This document shows positions 23,122 through 33,239 of a stretch of 64,000 bases of DNA, in pieces. The stretch's first letter is position 1. Each line of letters opens with the position of its first letter. This DNA comes from Linaria vulgaris (Eukaryota; Streptophyta; Magnoliopsida; Lamiales; Plantaginaceae): the NCBI GenBank assembly GCA_948329865.1, contig OX415254.1:61317059-61381058 (forward strand). The letters are read 5' to 3'. The notes under the pieces are model-generated. The model made no database searches, was not told the DNA's origin, and worked only from the letters and a program-made list of their open reading frames with translations. The translations under genes and the position numbers were made by a program.

Positions 23122-24027
23122 TGAAAGTGCAGGTTTTGTGGAATCAATATTAGACAGTGAAATGTTAGACGATGTTGAGTTAACATTGGGGATAACATTG
23201 AAAGCCGAGAGCTTGTGCGAAAAATGTTCTTTAGTTGCCAAAATTAAGTTTTGCCTTTATTCACATATTAATCAAGTTCCACGGTTTTAGTTGTTTGTGT
23301 TTATGTCCAAGAAAGTATCTTAAATATAAGGAAGAGCTATGGAAGATTCCTTCCTTGAAGTTTCCATAATTCAAGCTAAGTTGAATAGTCAACTCACACG
23401 CTTTCAAAAGAAGGAAACAAGTTAGCTGTTCTCTGCGACGCGATTCTTTCCAGGATTCTGTGAATTGAAGAAGATGTGTTACCTTGTTAAATCGGTAACA
23501 ATGGAAACACATTCTCAGGAAAGATTTGAAGTTCACAAAGAAGGAAAATTTCAACAAGGAAACAACAAGAGTTACCAAAACTGTGAACAACACATCTTGG
23601 CGTTCAAGACTCAAGAAATCTATAAAAGATGTGAAGTTCATCAAGATGAAGACAAGACAATCGTGCCAATAATCCGAGAGATTAATTATTCTTTGTATTG
23701 TCTTCGTCTTGTTTTGCGAAGTTTTTGTATCAACTGCTTAAGTCTAGTTCATAGAAGTTAAGTAGTTCTTACTTGTCTGCTTCGTTGAGTCCGATCAACA
23801 AAGAGCGTGAGTGAATTGTTGTGAGGAACGTTTTTGATAAAACTTTTATGGTTATTTGGCCTAAGGCTCGGAAGTTTTTAATAATATTGAAAACTTCTTA
23901 AAATTATATCTTCTTGTGTTCTTACTTCCGCTGCACATTATTATTATCAAGAAGATCAAAATAGAGTTAAGGCAATTCCATCTTAACTCTCAAAAGTATT
24001 GTGTCAATCCACGGTCCTACAATTTCA
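23122..24027 (+). repeat. 3' LTR of Sirevirus B
   Basis: This TGAAAGTGCAGG...CAATTTCA repeat is 906 bp and matches 13,362-14,252. The TATA box is at 23,621-23,628 and the palindrome at 23,171-23,187. It is followed by the CTTCC duplication. Confidence 0.92.
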
Positions 24028-24157
24028 CTTCCAAACAACAAATTTTCTCACTGTTTGAATATGATAAAATTGGCAAGAAAGTAACTTAGTTCTTGAGCTA
24101 GTGGAGTCAAAGTTTTGGACTTGTTTGTTGGTTAGTTAGTGAACCAAGGTGGAGATT
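24028..24157 (+). pseudogene. Element A end of pol and polypurine tract
   Basis: After B the element A frame continues for a few residues (FSLFEYDKIGKK) to a stop. The polypurine tract AAGGTGGAGATT then lies immediately before the 3' LTR. Confidence 0.6.
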
Positions 24158-24546
24158 TGTGAGGTTAATTGGTTCATTGCCTCGAAGGGGCAATTCAATC
24201 ATTTCCCTTAGTTAGTTAAGGTAGTTTAACCGTGTATTTTAGCTGATATGTGGTTATAACTGTACGATCAGTGTTTTATAAACTGATATGTGAGCTGCGA
24301 TGTAGCTTAGCTTTCGATTCCAGATCCCCTCATCTCTTGTAACACTCATTATCATTAAAGCTCATCTCTCTCCTCCCTTGGATTAGGTCAAATCACACAT
24401 TGTGATTTGAGTGAACCAAGTAAAACTGATTGTGTTTCTCTGTTTTTGCTTGCATTGTTCTTGTTGTGGATTCGTTTGTGTTTTTCAGACTGATTTGCAT
24501 TTGTTGTGTTCGAATCTCATTGTGAATTTGAGATCAAACTTTAACA
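24158..24546 (+). repeat. 3' LTR of element A
   Basis: It starts TGTGAGGTTAATTGG and ends TTTAACA, 389 bp. It matches the 5' copy at 5594-6026 with many small indels. Confidence 0.75.
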
Positions 24547-24910
24547 CCATGTTATAGCTAAAATTCATATTCTAACACGGTAAAATACGGCCAAAGCTTT
24601 GCAATCATCTTTGGGCTTACATGACACGTAGTTTTTTTCTAGTAAAAAACGAGAAGGACCAAAAATTCCTTAATTTTGAAAGGCACATGGTTTTCATCAT
24701 GTATTTTGACGATTAAGGTCAAACTATTCATTCGTGAGCCTTCAATTCTTAACTAAAATATATTGGTTGTTGTTATTTTTCTTTCACATAAGAATAATGT
24801 GCTATTATTCTTTTTGAAAACTTACGGGCATAGTTGTTTTCCTACCCATCAGAATCGAGTCTTGACCTCAAGGCCTCGTGAGTATGGGTTGAATGATCTT
24901 TTCTTTTCTC
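24547..24910. repeat. Segmental duplication block c, copy 1
   Basis: This is collinear with 43,006-43,335. Shared words are CCATGTTATAGCT, CACGTAGnTTTTTTCTA, CACATGGTTTTCATnATGTATTT, GCTATTATTCTTTTT and TCAAGGCCTCGnGAGTAT. No gene is seen. Confidence 0.75.
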
Positions 24911-25159
24911 ACAAAATTTATAGAAACATCTGAATTTTAGGTTCTACTTAAATGAAACACACAAGTATTTTTCAAGTTATTTACAACTTTACATTTTTAC
25001 AATTTTTCTGAAACATGTAAAAAAAGATCTCAAAATATTGAGATTTTTTTTTGATATCCATAACATACTCCCCGAAAATTAAACCTTGATTCATGCTCAC
25101 ACGTATATTATATTTCCATATCACATTAAAAGCTATTGCCTTTATTTTCACAATGATAT

Positions 25160-25691
25160 GGGTATTTCCTGTATTGAGTCGGCGCATGGGCCATACCCAT
25201 ATTTCACCTATGCCGGGGGTCATTCCCGACATATATATCGAATATAACTTTCGATATAGTACAACTCCCGTGTTTATCACCTGTGTGGTCCCCGTGTCCT
25301 GAGGCCTTTAAATACCTGCATCCCGGTAATCAAGGTAAGCTTTAATTATCCGCAATTACTGTACATCTATATCGAACATAACCAATATAGTGCTCGACAT
25401 AATATTTGATATATATCTTCGATATATATCGCCGACTTACTCTCCGATATCACCCTCGACTTCAACAGGAGATCATCCTCGACATAGACGGCTCTCGATA
25501 TCATCCCCGATATAGCCTTCAACGTCACCCTCGATATATCTTCAACATCTGCCCTAGCATGTAACGTCAGTTCAAAGTGTTCCGGATCAAGCATACTTGA
25601 CACTAGCACAGTTTAAGTAGGCTTAATTTAGTGATAGATTCGTTGTACCACACTTGTAACCAACATTATTCTACGATATATTGTTAAATTA
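25160..25691 (+). repeat. 5' LTR of element G (left edge uncertain)
   Basis: The last 200 bases match 29,645-29,852 (GGCTCTCGATATCATCCC, CACTAGCACAGTT, TAGATTCGTTGTACCACAC). From 25,360 to 25,560 it is made of loosely repeated TCGATATA/CTCGACAT words at 12-20 base spacing. TTTAAATA at about 25,307 could be a TATA element. Confidence 0.65.
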
Positions 25692-25708
25692 GTGGCGCCA
25701 TCTGTGGT
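25692..25708 (+). other. Primer-binding site of element G
   Basis: GTGGCGCCATCTGTGGT directly follows the LTR. TGGCGCC is a frequent start of primer-binding sites in plant gypsy elements. The exact tRNA was not determined. Confidence 0.6.
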
Positions 25709-25738
25709 AACACCAAGTTCCTGGACGAAGACGTCAAG

Positions 25739-26847
25739 ATGCAACGAAGGATGACCCACTCACAGTCTACTAGGCCAGTGGTTGACAATTCGGTAGCAGA
25801 AAGTGCACCTCCGCCGCCTGTTCTAACCCCAAAACTAGTGGTGGGCCAGAATGAACCCGTGCAACCCCCCCGCCACGTTGGCACTTGAGATAGTGGTACA
25901 GATCAATGCCACGGTCCAGACCACATTGAAGGCAACTTTGGAGACCCTATTGCCGCGTCTAAATGGTAGAGGAGCAGGCGATGCGATCCCAGGAATCCAG
26001 AACTAGGGGTCTTGGATCCAGACTTAGAGGTGGAGAGCCTGACGAGACGAGTGATAGCATGATGGACCGCCCTCAACAGAGAATTCATAGGGAGGATGGT
26101 CCCGACTCAATGATAGATATGAGAAACATCACGAGGAGAATGGAACAATTGAACCACGAGAGGATAGAGGTCAGTTGGAAACTGGCATTGGCAGAGGGCC
26201 ACAAGACTTTAACCTTATTTTGTGAAGAAATCGAGGCAGAAGTGTTGAACAAGGGCAATAAGATCCCTACAATCAAGGCATACGATGGAAAGAGCAATCC
26301 AAGGGACCACCTCCACAGTGTCGATAGTGTCTTGAACGTACATAGATTCTCACACAACATCAAGGCAAAGGTTTTGACAATGACCCTAACTGAAGCAACC
26401 CTTGATTGGTTCAACATGATAGAAATGGGATCTATCGCCAGTTATGAACAGATAAGGCAGAAGTTGGAAAGTCAATTCTCCAGTCAGAAAAGGACGAGGA
26501 CTAACATGTACCATCTGAACGCTATGAAGTAGAAAGAGAAACAGAGCTTAGAAGAGTTTATGAAGAGATTCAATGATGAATTAATGAAGGTGGATGAAGT
26601 GCAAGGTGACCAGGTGGTGCTCATTCTGTTCAATACGACAACGCATAGAAGGTTTGCACGGGAGTTGATCAAGCTCAAGTCACCAACTATTGATCAAATC
26701 AACGATCTGGCTTATAACACCATTTACCAAGACAATATGATGGCAACAAAGCAAACTCCCCCACAGGCCAATCGCCCAGAGTCAAAGAAGGTTGGAACAG
26801 AGATAGGAATGGCAGGGACATGTCACCAAGAACATACACTCAACTGA
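25739..26847 (+). pseudogene. Element G gag
   Basis: Retrotrans_gag-type capsid sequence: PTIKAYDGKSNPRDHLHSV, VLTMTLTEATLDWFNMI, QFSSQKRTRTNMYHL and, after a TAG at 26,530, SLEEFMKRFNDELMKVD. The N-terminus starts at 25,739 but changes frame at least twice before 25,963. The conserved order matches gypsy gag of the Tat/Athila side rather than copia. Confidence 0.8.
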
Positions 26848-27868
26848 ATCAGGATATCTTGACCGTTTTTGCGGTAGCTCAAAAGAAGAGATGGCTAAAC
26901 CAACCAAGTAAACTGAAAGAGACTGAAGGCACCAAATGATCAAGGAAATACTGCGAATACCACCATAAAAAAGGCACGAGACTAAGGATTACATAGATCT
27001 CAAGGATGAAATCGAACGCCTCATTCGACAGGGCAAACTGATCAAATATGTGCAAAACTATAGAGATTCTGAGGATCAAGAGGATCGATCCTGCTCTCCT
27101 AAAAGGGACAAGATGAAGGCCATAGAGAGCCCCAATGGGCGTGGAAACGAAATTATCAATGCACCTTCTAGAGGAGTGATCAACATGATCAGCGGAGGAC
27201 CGACAGGGCCAGACTCCACCAATGGGAGGAAAAAGATTACAAGAGGACTCCAGGAGGACCGCTACATTGGATCCATGTCACTGATGGATGAGTTGCCAGA
27301 CGAGAACATTACTTTCTCAAACAGAGACCTGGCAGATCTGTCTCCTAAGGCCATACAGACAGGTAAACTTGATTTTCCTTTAGTTGTTAAACTTGACATT
27401 GCCAATTATGGTGTTCGCAAGATGCTGATAGACAACAAAAGTTCCACCAACATCATATTCGCACATGCTTTGGAGAAAATGGTGATGGGCCACCATGTAA
27501 TGGAGAAGATCTGTACCCCTTTGATTGTCTTCGGGGGTGCCGAGGTGATACCGTTGGGACATGTGAACCTGCCCACGTCATTTGGGGAAGAGCCACACAG
27601 AAGGACCATCAACGTTCAATACACCATTGTGGATCACCCTTTCTCCTACAACATCATAATAGGCAGGCCTGCTATCAACGCCATCCGTGCAGTGGTATCC
27701 ATATACCACCAGAAGATGAAGTTCCCAGTAGTTGGAAGAGTAGGAAAGGTCATCGCAAATCATGAAGAAGGATGGTTATGCTACATAACTTTCATCACAC
27801 TCCTAAGAATCAGAGATGTTGCGGAACAAGTGGTGGACCTGAAGGGCAACCATCAAGTGGTGGGGTGA
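26848..27868 (+). pseudogene. Element G gag C-terminus and aspartic protease
   Basis: It begins with a broken CEYHHKKGT region (gypsy gag tail) and becomes open from 27,050. The protease segment reads VRKMLIDNKSSTNIIF, where the usual active-site DxGSS-type motif has Lys instead of Gly. It continues with VIPLGHVNLPTSFGE, YNIIIGRPAINAIRAVVS and YHQKMKFP, then stops at 27,868. Reverse transcriptase should follow but is absent. Confidence 0.75.
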
Positions 27869-28439
27869 CCGATGTTGGAGGATCACTTGAACTTTTTTCA
27901 TTTCCAGTAATGTCAAACAATTTATAAATTCCCTAAATTGCCCCATCGTTGGGCTGGACTGTAACTAAAACAGGGGGAACTATGTCGGTCTGATTCTCTT
28001 ACAATGGGATACGTAGGCGGGTTAGAACTTACCTAGCCTTCGGCCGTTATTCATTATTAACTCATTTCATTCCAATCGATACACTCAATTGCATTACACA
28101 TTCATAATTTGATGCAAGTACATACCCTTTTGAGGGATTAGATGAGATGTGCAGACAAGCACACATTTGTTCTAAGATGTTTTTTCATCCTCTTCTTTGC
28201 AAATATACTTGTTACACCTATATAAGGCAAGTACAAATAGATCCGTCTCGATAACAAGGATGATATTCTCCGCCTATGGGGATAGAGTACGAAGTGTGGA
28301 TTTCATCTTCCTACTATCTCTGGCATCGAACGGTTATGTTTTATTGTTTGAACGACAAGAAATGAAGATCGGAAAATTCGACAGAATCCAAGGAATATCT
28401 ACTACCTATAAGGCATACAAAGGTCTACAAATGCCATGT
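27869..28439. other. Element G non-coding region
   Basis: I see no credible gene. It contains an AAACAGGGGGAACTATGTCGG word typical of the 3' non-coding part of such gypsy elements. Short open stretches on the plus strand have no recognisable content. Confidence 0.4.
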
Positions 28440-28705
28440 GATAACTCCCATATTCATCGAGATAAGGAGGAGACAACTCGGCATACAAAAGAATAAAATG
28501 ACATGAGATAACTCCCCTATCAATTGAGATATGGAGGAGACAACCCTGCATACAAAAGAAGACAAATGTCACGGGATAACTCCCCTATCCATTGAGATAG
28601 GGAGGAGACAGCCCGACATACAAAAGAAATACGGACGCCATGGGATACTCCCCTATCCACTGAGATATGGAGGAGAGAACCCGGCACATAGAGCAGCCAC
28701 AAATA
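28440..28705. repeat. Tandem repeat, period about 67-69 bp
   Basis: Four units begin GATAACTCCC (or GATACTCCC) at 28,440, 28,507, 28,575 and 28,644. Each continues with a hairpin-like ATCnATTGAGAT, then GGAGGAGACAnCCnGnCATACAAAAGAA. A fifth, weak unit extends to about 28,760. Confidence 0.85.
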
Positions 28706-29099
28706 CAACAAAAATAATCTCGCTATCGACTCAGATAAGGGGGCAAGCTCACGGCATGAATAAAGCTCTGCCCAACCTACGGATAAACAATAATTAACTG
28801 ACGCAGGTGCGACAGGTGGGACATTCTTTCAAAATAAGAATAACGCAAATCAGCAACACATGTAAGTGTTCAATACCCCAGAAATTGAGGAGAAAATTTC
28901 CATTTCAAAACAAGCTTAACATCTACAAAAGCCCAAGGGCAATATACACAACCACCTAAAAAGGAATGCCTCTTAGCTGGGGTACTTAGGAGCACCCTTC
29001 ATATGGATTAGCAAAAGACTCCTCTGGTTCAGAATCTCCTCGTAGACATCTTCTACAGGATCATCATCGACCTCAACATCAGAGTCTTCCGGAAGTTTC

Positions 29100-29610
29100 C
29101 CACGCCCAATAAGGGGTTCAAATGGCTAGGGTCAAAATCATCCTTGAAATCGCCAAGAAGACGGATCTGACCGATGATGGAGTCCTTCACTTCCTTCTTC
29201 TCCTATACTCTACGTTCGGCGCATATTTCCTTGAAAGTCTCACTCAAAAGGAAGGCTTTGGCATTATCGACCCTCTACTCTCGAGTGAGCTCCTTGCATC
29301 AATTAGCCCTCTCAGTAAGGGCCAACTATTTTTGTACCCGAAGGAGCTCCGCTTCGGCATTCTCCCGCCGCTCCCTCTCTATAGCAAGAGATATATTGGC
29401 TTGATCAAGAGCTACCTCCCACTCCCGATTACGATTAAGGAGGACATTCACATTCGTTTTGCTAGCACTAAGGATACTCATGGCCTTATCCCACTCGGCC
29501 GCCAATTTGGTAGTTGCGGCGAGATCATAGTCAGACAGGCTCTCAAGCACAACAATAGCCTGAGAGATAGACTCCACCTGCACGACATTGTTGTTACTCG
29601 CCGTCTTCAA
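29100..29610 (-). pseudogene. Element G antisense coiled-coil frame
   Basis: On the strand opposite to gag, 29,610-29,326 is open and encodes a charged helix (LAAEWDKAMSILSASKTN, VALDQANISLAIERERREN). It continues after a stop with LALTERAN and KEVKDSI. Antisense frames before the 3' LTR, and coiled-coil tails of 'putative gypsy type transposon' proteins, are known in plant gypsy elements. Whether this was ever expressed is inference. Confidence 0.4.
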
Positions 29611-29644
29611 GAACCCGGCAAGAAAATTTCAAACCTAGAAGACA

Positions 29645-29852
29645 AGGCTCTCGATATCATCCCTAATATAGCCTTCGACGTCACCCTCGATATATCTTCG
29701 ACATCCGCCCTTGCATCTAACGACAGTTCGAGGTGTTTCGAACCAAGCCTACTCGATACTAGCACAGTTCAAGTATGCATAGTTTAGTGATAGATTCGTT
29801 GTACCACACTTGTAACCGACCTTATTCTATATATGCAATCTATTGTTAAATT
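29645..29852 (+). repeat. 3' LTR remnant of element G
   Basis: It matches the last 200 bases of the 5' LTR. The left part is missing and fused directly to the antisense coiled-coil region, so the polypurine tract was lost in the same deletion. Confidence 0.75.
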
Positions 29853-29875
29853 GCACAAGAATGAAGAAGTTATTA

Positions 29876-30015
29876 CCTTTCCACCGAATTATGGATATGC
29901 TAAAAAAAGTCATTAAATATAATTCACTTCTTTTCTGAGGGTGCAAATTAGTTTCTGTTAGCTGAGTTTTAAAGCCCATGGTTCTTTAAATGTTAGCCTG
30001 GTACTTGCTTTCTTG
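29876..30015. repeat. Segmental duplication block d (left part), copy 1
   Basis: This matches 43,545-43,690: TTTCCACCGAATTnnGGATATGC, ATCATTAAATATAATTnA (one base changed), TTTTCTGAGGGTGCA and GTACTTGC against TTATACTTGC. Confidence 0.75.
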
Positions 30016-30024
30016 AAAATAATC

Positions 30025-30745
30025 TGGATCGATCGAATCATTGGTACTCGTATCAATTCGTACGGATCGTTTACTGAATCATTTAAATGATCCGATAAAC
30101 GACACGACGTAAAATACCGAATTATAATTCGATATGATATTTGGTTTTATATGTCGATTACTGAATCGTACCGAATTACCGAACTCTCTAATACATATAT
30201 AATATTTATATATTAAAGTTGGGAACTTCAACTCTTAGGCATGTGTTTTTTTTTTTTTTTTTTTGCATTATTAAGTAGTTAGATCATTAATTAAGTAATA
30301 AAAATTAAAGAGGGTGTGCACTTATATATAAGACCCATTTAGATTAAGAATACACATCATTGTGATGATATCATGCTTATTTTTTTATTGAATGTCGTTA
30401 TGATAGTTAAATTAGAATTAAAATAATGATATCTTGTTGAGCTCTAGAAAATATATTTATTATATTTGTCATAGGTTTTTCTCAATTCGACTAATAGTTT
30501 TTTAAACCGTGATATGATGCATATTTTTCATCATTTTTTGTTTTATTTTTGCAATGAAAAAATATTCAAGAAAAGTTTGGCAAAAATACCGAATCGATCG
30601 AAATTACCGAATTCAAATTCGATAAGTACCGAATCGTATCGAAGTAATTTGATTTGGCAAACGATTTTAGTTTTAGGATTACCAAATCAAACTATTTATC
30701 CAAATACCGAATCATTGATACGATAATATCGCTTTGCACCCCCTT
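30025..30745. mobile_element. hAT-like non-autonomous element 2
   Basis: It shares CATTTAAATGATCCnnTAAACGA, TTGGCAAA, ATACCGAATC and a terminal CGATAATATCGCTTTGCACCC with the element at 3903-5147, in inverted orientation. The duplicate locus near 43,695-43,715 lacks it. A long T run lies at 30,247-30,264. No transposase is present. Confidence 0.5.
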
Positions 30746-31039
30746 ATGAAATTGGATGAAAAATTAGTTGTATCCAAACTGGGTATATATTCCTTCGTTT
30801 TTAATTTGTTTATTATTATTATTAGTTTATTAGTCTTTCATCCTAAACCGGAACCTTATTGTTTGACCGATATTGTCATCATGGTGGGTGAATGAATCTC
30901 ATTTGACGATTGTTTAGTTTACAAGTTTAAATAGTATTAATAGATTTGAGAGTGCAGCTATTCGATCCAAAAAATAATAAATTAAATAAGCACATAGTGG
31001 TAACAGTTGAGGTGCGTGGCACAAGAGATTCATATTATG
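30746..31039. repeat. Segmental duplication block d (right part), copy 1
   Basis: 30,830-30,890 matches 43,765-43,825 (TTTCATCCTAnACCGGAACCT, ATTGTCATnATGGTGGGTGA). The remainder is AT-rich with nothing recognisable. Confidence 0.65.
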
Positions 31040-31044
31040 TTACT

Positions 31045-31292
31045 TGTTATAAATATGGTTGGTAGAATATGCCTTGTGGCCATTGTTGAAGATTATGTAC
31101 AAATACTATTTTATAATAATAGTAGTTGTTGTAAATAATATAAGATATTATAAATTATTGCCTATATAAGGAGCATCAAGATGAAGAGAAAAACACTCAT
31201 TCACAAGTAATATACTCCTTATTTGCTCTTCTTTTTCTAAGTCTTTTAATATATTGTTATAATTTCCAAATAGTTTTAGTTATTCTATAACA
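31045..31292 (+). repeat. 5' LTR of element F
   Basis: This is TGTTATAAATATGGTTGG...TTATTCTATAACA. TATATAAGG near 31,163 is a good TATA box. The primer-binding site CGTTATCAGCACGA follows at 31,293-31,306, the form usual in Ale/Retrofit elements. Confidence 0.92.
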
Positions 31293-31379
31293 CGTTATCA
31301 GCACGATAGTGCTCGATTCGGAAGAATTTAGTTCATTCTTTAGAGAAAACGTTCAACGTTAAAAGGTACGAAAGTTTTA

Positions 31380-31555
31380 TATTTACTTGTTCATCTATCT
31401 ACATTATTATAGACAATGCGGATTACCGCCAATCTATAATTTTATGATTAGATGAATATGCGTTTATAATTTTGTTGTTAAAGTTTAATATTTACGTGTT
31501 CATCTATCTACATTATTATAGACAAGGCGGACTACCGCCTATCTATAATTTTACT
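31380..31555 (+). repeat. Imperfect direct repeat in element F leader
   Basis: The words GTTCATCTATCTACATTATT and GCGGAnTACCGCCnATCTAT occur at about 31,388-31,440 and again at about 31,499-31,550, 111 bases apart. GCGGnnTACCGC could form a small hairpin in the element RNA. Confidence 0.7.
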
Positions 31556-32073
31556 CTTTATATTTTACTATCATCTAACTCTAACACTAAAGTTAATTTT
31601 AACTTTCGTTGATCTTGAGTTAATCCCAAGCTAGAAACGACTAATGGCAATTTATTATTGTTTATTTTATTCTATAAGCCCATGAAAGTTTTTATATAAT
31701 AATGTAGCGGAAATTATTTACGCACTTAATTCATTGCAATTATTTTACTTGTTTACATTATTCCTTAAGCACATGAAAGTTTTTACATAGTAATGTGGTG
31801 GAAAATATATATGTATTTACTTATCGTAATATTATTCCATATGCCTGTTAAAATATCATTAATACGGCGAAAATTATTTTACATGTTATTACAATTAATT
31901 TTTGTTGCTAAATTATTAAAGACATTACCGTTCATAAAACATGCCAAAATAAAAAAAAATGTTTTTCTAACGGCTATAAACGGCTACTTACGGATATTTT
32001 TTCTCTATAAATACACAATTTTCATAACACAAACTCCACACAAATCTTCACCTTATTTCTCTCATCTTGCAAA

Positions 32074-32229
32074 ATGATCTCTACGACAACAGCGATCTTG
32101 ATCCTCATTTACCTTTCAATTTTTATTATTATGCTAGTAGATGAAGACACTCCTATGTTTGTCCCTATGATATTCCTCCCTTTTATCATAATAATGTTCG
32201 AGTTTAAGATTTGGCTAGAGATTAGATAA
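32074..32229 (+). CDS. Small 51-residue hydrophobic frame in element F leader
   Basis: Before gag there is a unit that looks like a miniature plant gene: TATA box CTCTATAAATACA near 32,011, a CA-rich leader, ATG in AAAATGATC at 32,074, 51 codons, TAA at 32,229 and AATAAA near 32,278. The peptide is mostly two hydrophobic segments (TAILILIYLSIFIIMLV and FVPMIFLPFIIIMFEF) separated by DEDTPM, so it could be a small membrane protein. I do not recognise it. It may be a captured host fragment, a lineage-specific leader ORF or chance. Confidence 0.35.
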   Translation: MISTTTAILILIYLSIFIIMLVDEDTPMFVPMIFLPFIIIMFEFKIWLEIR

Positions 32230-32330
32230 TTGCATTGTATTATTGTAATAATTGTGCTTCTATGATTATGTGTTAAATAAAATATTTCGACCCTAATTAT
32301 ATTTTCTTGGTTATGTGTTTAGCTAGCAAA

Positions 32331-32986
32331 ATGTCTAACCCCACGAGTACAGTTAGTTGTATACTCAATATCACTAGCAATAATTATGGACAATGTAAAT
32401 CAGATACAAAATTGTACCTCAGATCAAAGAGTATCGTTGAAACTCTTGCTGCAGTAAATAAAAATACGAATCCAGAAAAATGTGAGGCTGTGATCTATAT
32501 GAGAAAACTCTTTCTACTTTCCATGTGTCCATGATAAATGTCCAACAACAATATATATTGTTGAATATTTTAAAATATCACGACTTGCAACAAAGGTTGT
32601 TAATGGCAGAAAGTTACAATAACTTATTGATGAAAAATCATCAATCTCGTCCTCCTGGGGCACATGCATTACCTGAGGAAAATGCTATTAATTTTTCAAA
32701 CTCCTATGGACGAGGTAACAATGATAATGCCAATCGTGGTCGTGGATGTGGTCGAGGTAGTTATCACAACCCTTCGACCAGTGATACGGTCCATAACAAT
32801 AACCATCATAATAAAAGAAAAAATGCTCATAATAAATCTGAATGTTACTGTTTTAACTGCGGAATGAAAGGACACTGGGCCAATACGTGTCGTACACCTG
32901 AGTATTTTTGTAAATTGTACCAAGAGAGTAAAGACAAAGAAAATGAAATGAACCTTGTTGAACAAATGCCTAATATTCCCACATAA
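32331..32986 (+). pseudogene. Element F gag, internally deleted and frameshifted
   Basis: It starts as Ale-type gag (MSNPTSTVSCILNITSNNYG, then KSDTKLYLRSKS and NPEKCEAVIYMRK), then jumps to the C-terminal half (SMINVQQQYILLNILKYHDL, LMAESYNNLLMKNHQSRPPG). A Gly/Arg/Asn-rich linker and one zinc knuckle CFNCGMKGHWANTC near 32,850 follow. The central capsid segment is missing, and the two halves are in different frames. Confidence 0.8.
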
Positions 32987-33239
32987 ATAGCAGCATCTGA
33001 TTTCACGGATGATCATGATGTTACCATGGCTTGATATGAGCTATGTGATTCATGTCCGCGTGATTTCTAGTTTGATTTGCATTATGTGATTCCTTGTTGT
33101 GTGATTTTGAATTGATATGTATTTGCGATTTTTGCTTGTAATGTGCTGTGTTCCATTAATTGTGTTTCCTTATGTATCTTAATGAAACTATTTTCCTTTT
33201 CTCAAATATATGCTTCGTTTATTGTTATATCATTCTACT

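Larger units (their letters stand above)
13362..24027 (+). mobile_element. Element B: Sirevirus-type Ty1/copia retrotransposon
   Basis: This is a complete structure: 5' LTR, PBS, gag-pol, a long non-coding spacer, a post-pol reading frame, repeated polypurine tracts and a 3' LTR. It is flanked by a perfect CTTCC duplication (13,357-13,361 and 24,028-24,032) inside element A. Sirevirus traits are the large gag with coiled coil and a DEVLSMGNQG-type motif, reverse transcriptase with IYVDDIAFGSTN, several AAGGGGGAG tracts before the 3' LTR, and an extra frame after pol. The LTRs differ by about twenty substitutions and one 13-base indel by eye, so insertion is fairly recent, but gag-pol carries three inactivating changes. 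Confidence 0.92.
5594..24546 (+). mobile_element. Element A: Tork/Tnt1-type Ty1/copia retrotransposon, nested and inactive
   Basis: A degraded 5' LTR (about 5594-6026) and 3' LTR (24,158-24,546) enclose gag, protease, integrase, reverse transcriptase and RNase H in copia order. It is interrupted by two unclassified elements (6205-8051, 8910-10,433) and by the whole of Sirevirus B (13,362-24,027). Without these it would be about 4.9 kb, a normal size for the Tork/Tnt1 lineage. LTR divergence by eye is of the order of 10-15 percent, and stops and frameshifts are frequent, so this is an old insertion. In the duplicate locus the sequence matching 24,547 onwards directly follows that matching 5590, confirming insertion into copy 1 only. 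Confidence 0.8.
25060..29852 (+). mobile_element. Element G: Ty3/gypsy-type retrotransposon, internally deleted
   Basis: The 5' LTR ends at about 25,691 and is followed by a PBS, then gag and protease. There is no reverse transcriptase, RNase H or integrase. The rest is non-coding DNA, a 67-bp tandem repeat, an antisense coiled-coil frame and a 3' LTR remnant of only about 208 bp. The left edge is uncertain (25,060-25,190), and I could not fix a target duplication. Copy 2 of the duplicated locus lacks it. Confidence 0.7.

Noticed and set aside
28440..28760. CRISPR-like array
   Set aside because: Units are contiguous minisatellite repeats without unique spacers, in a plant nuclear context.
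28197..28797. Plus-strand ORFs of about 90-100 codons
   Set aside because: They cross the 67-bp tandem repeat and element G non-coding DNA; no protein family is recognised.
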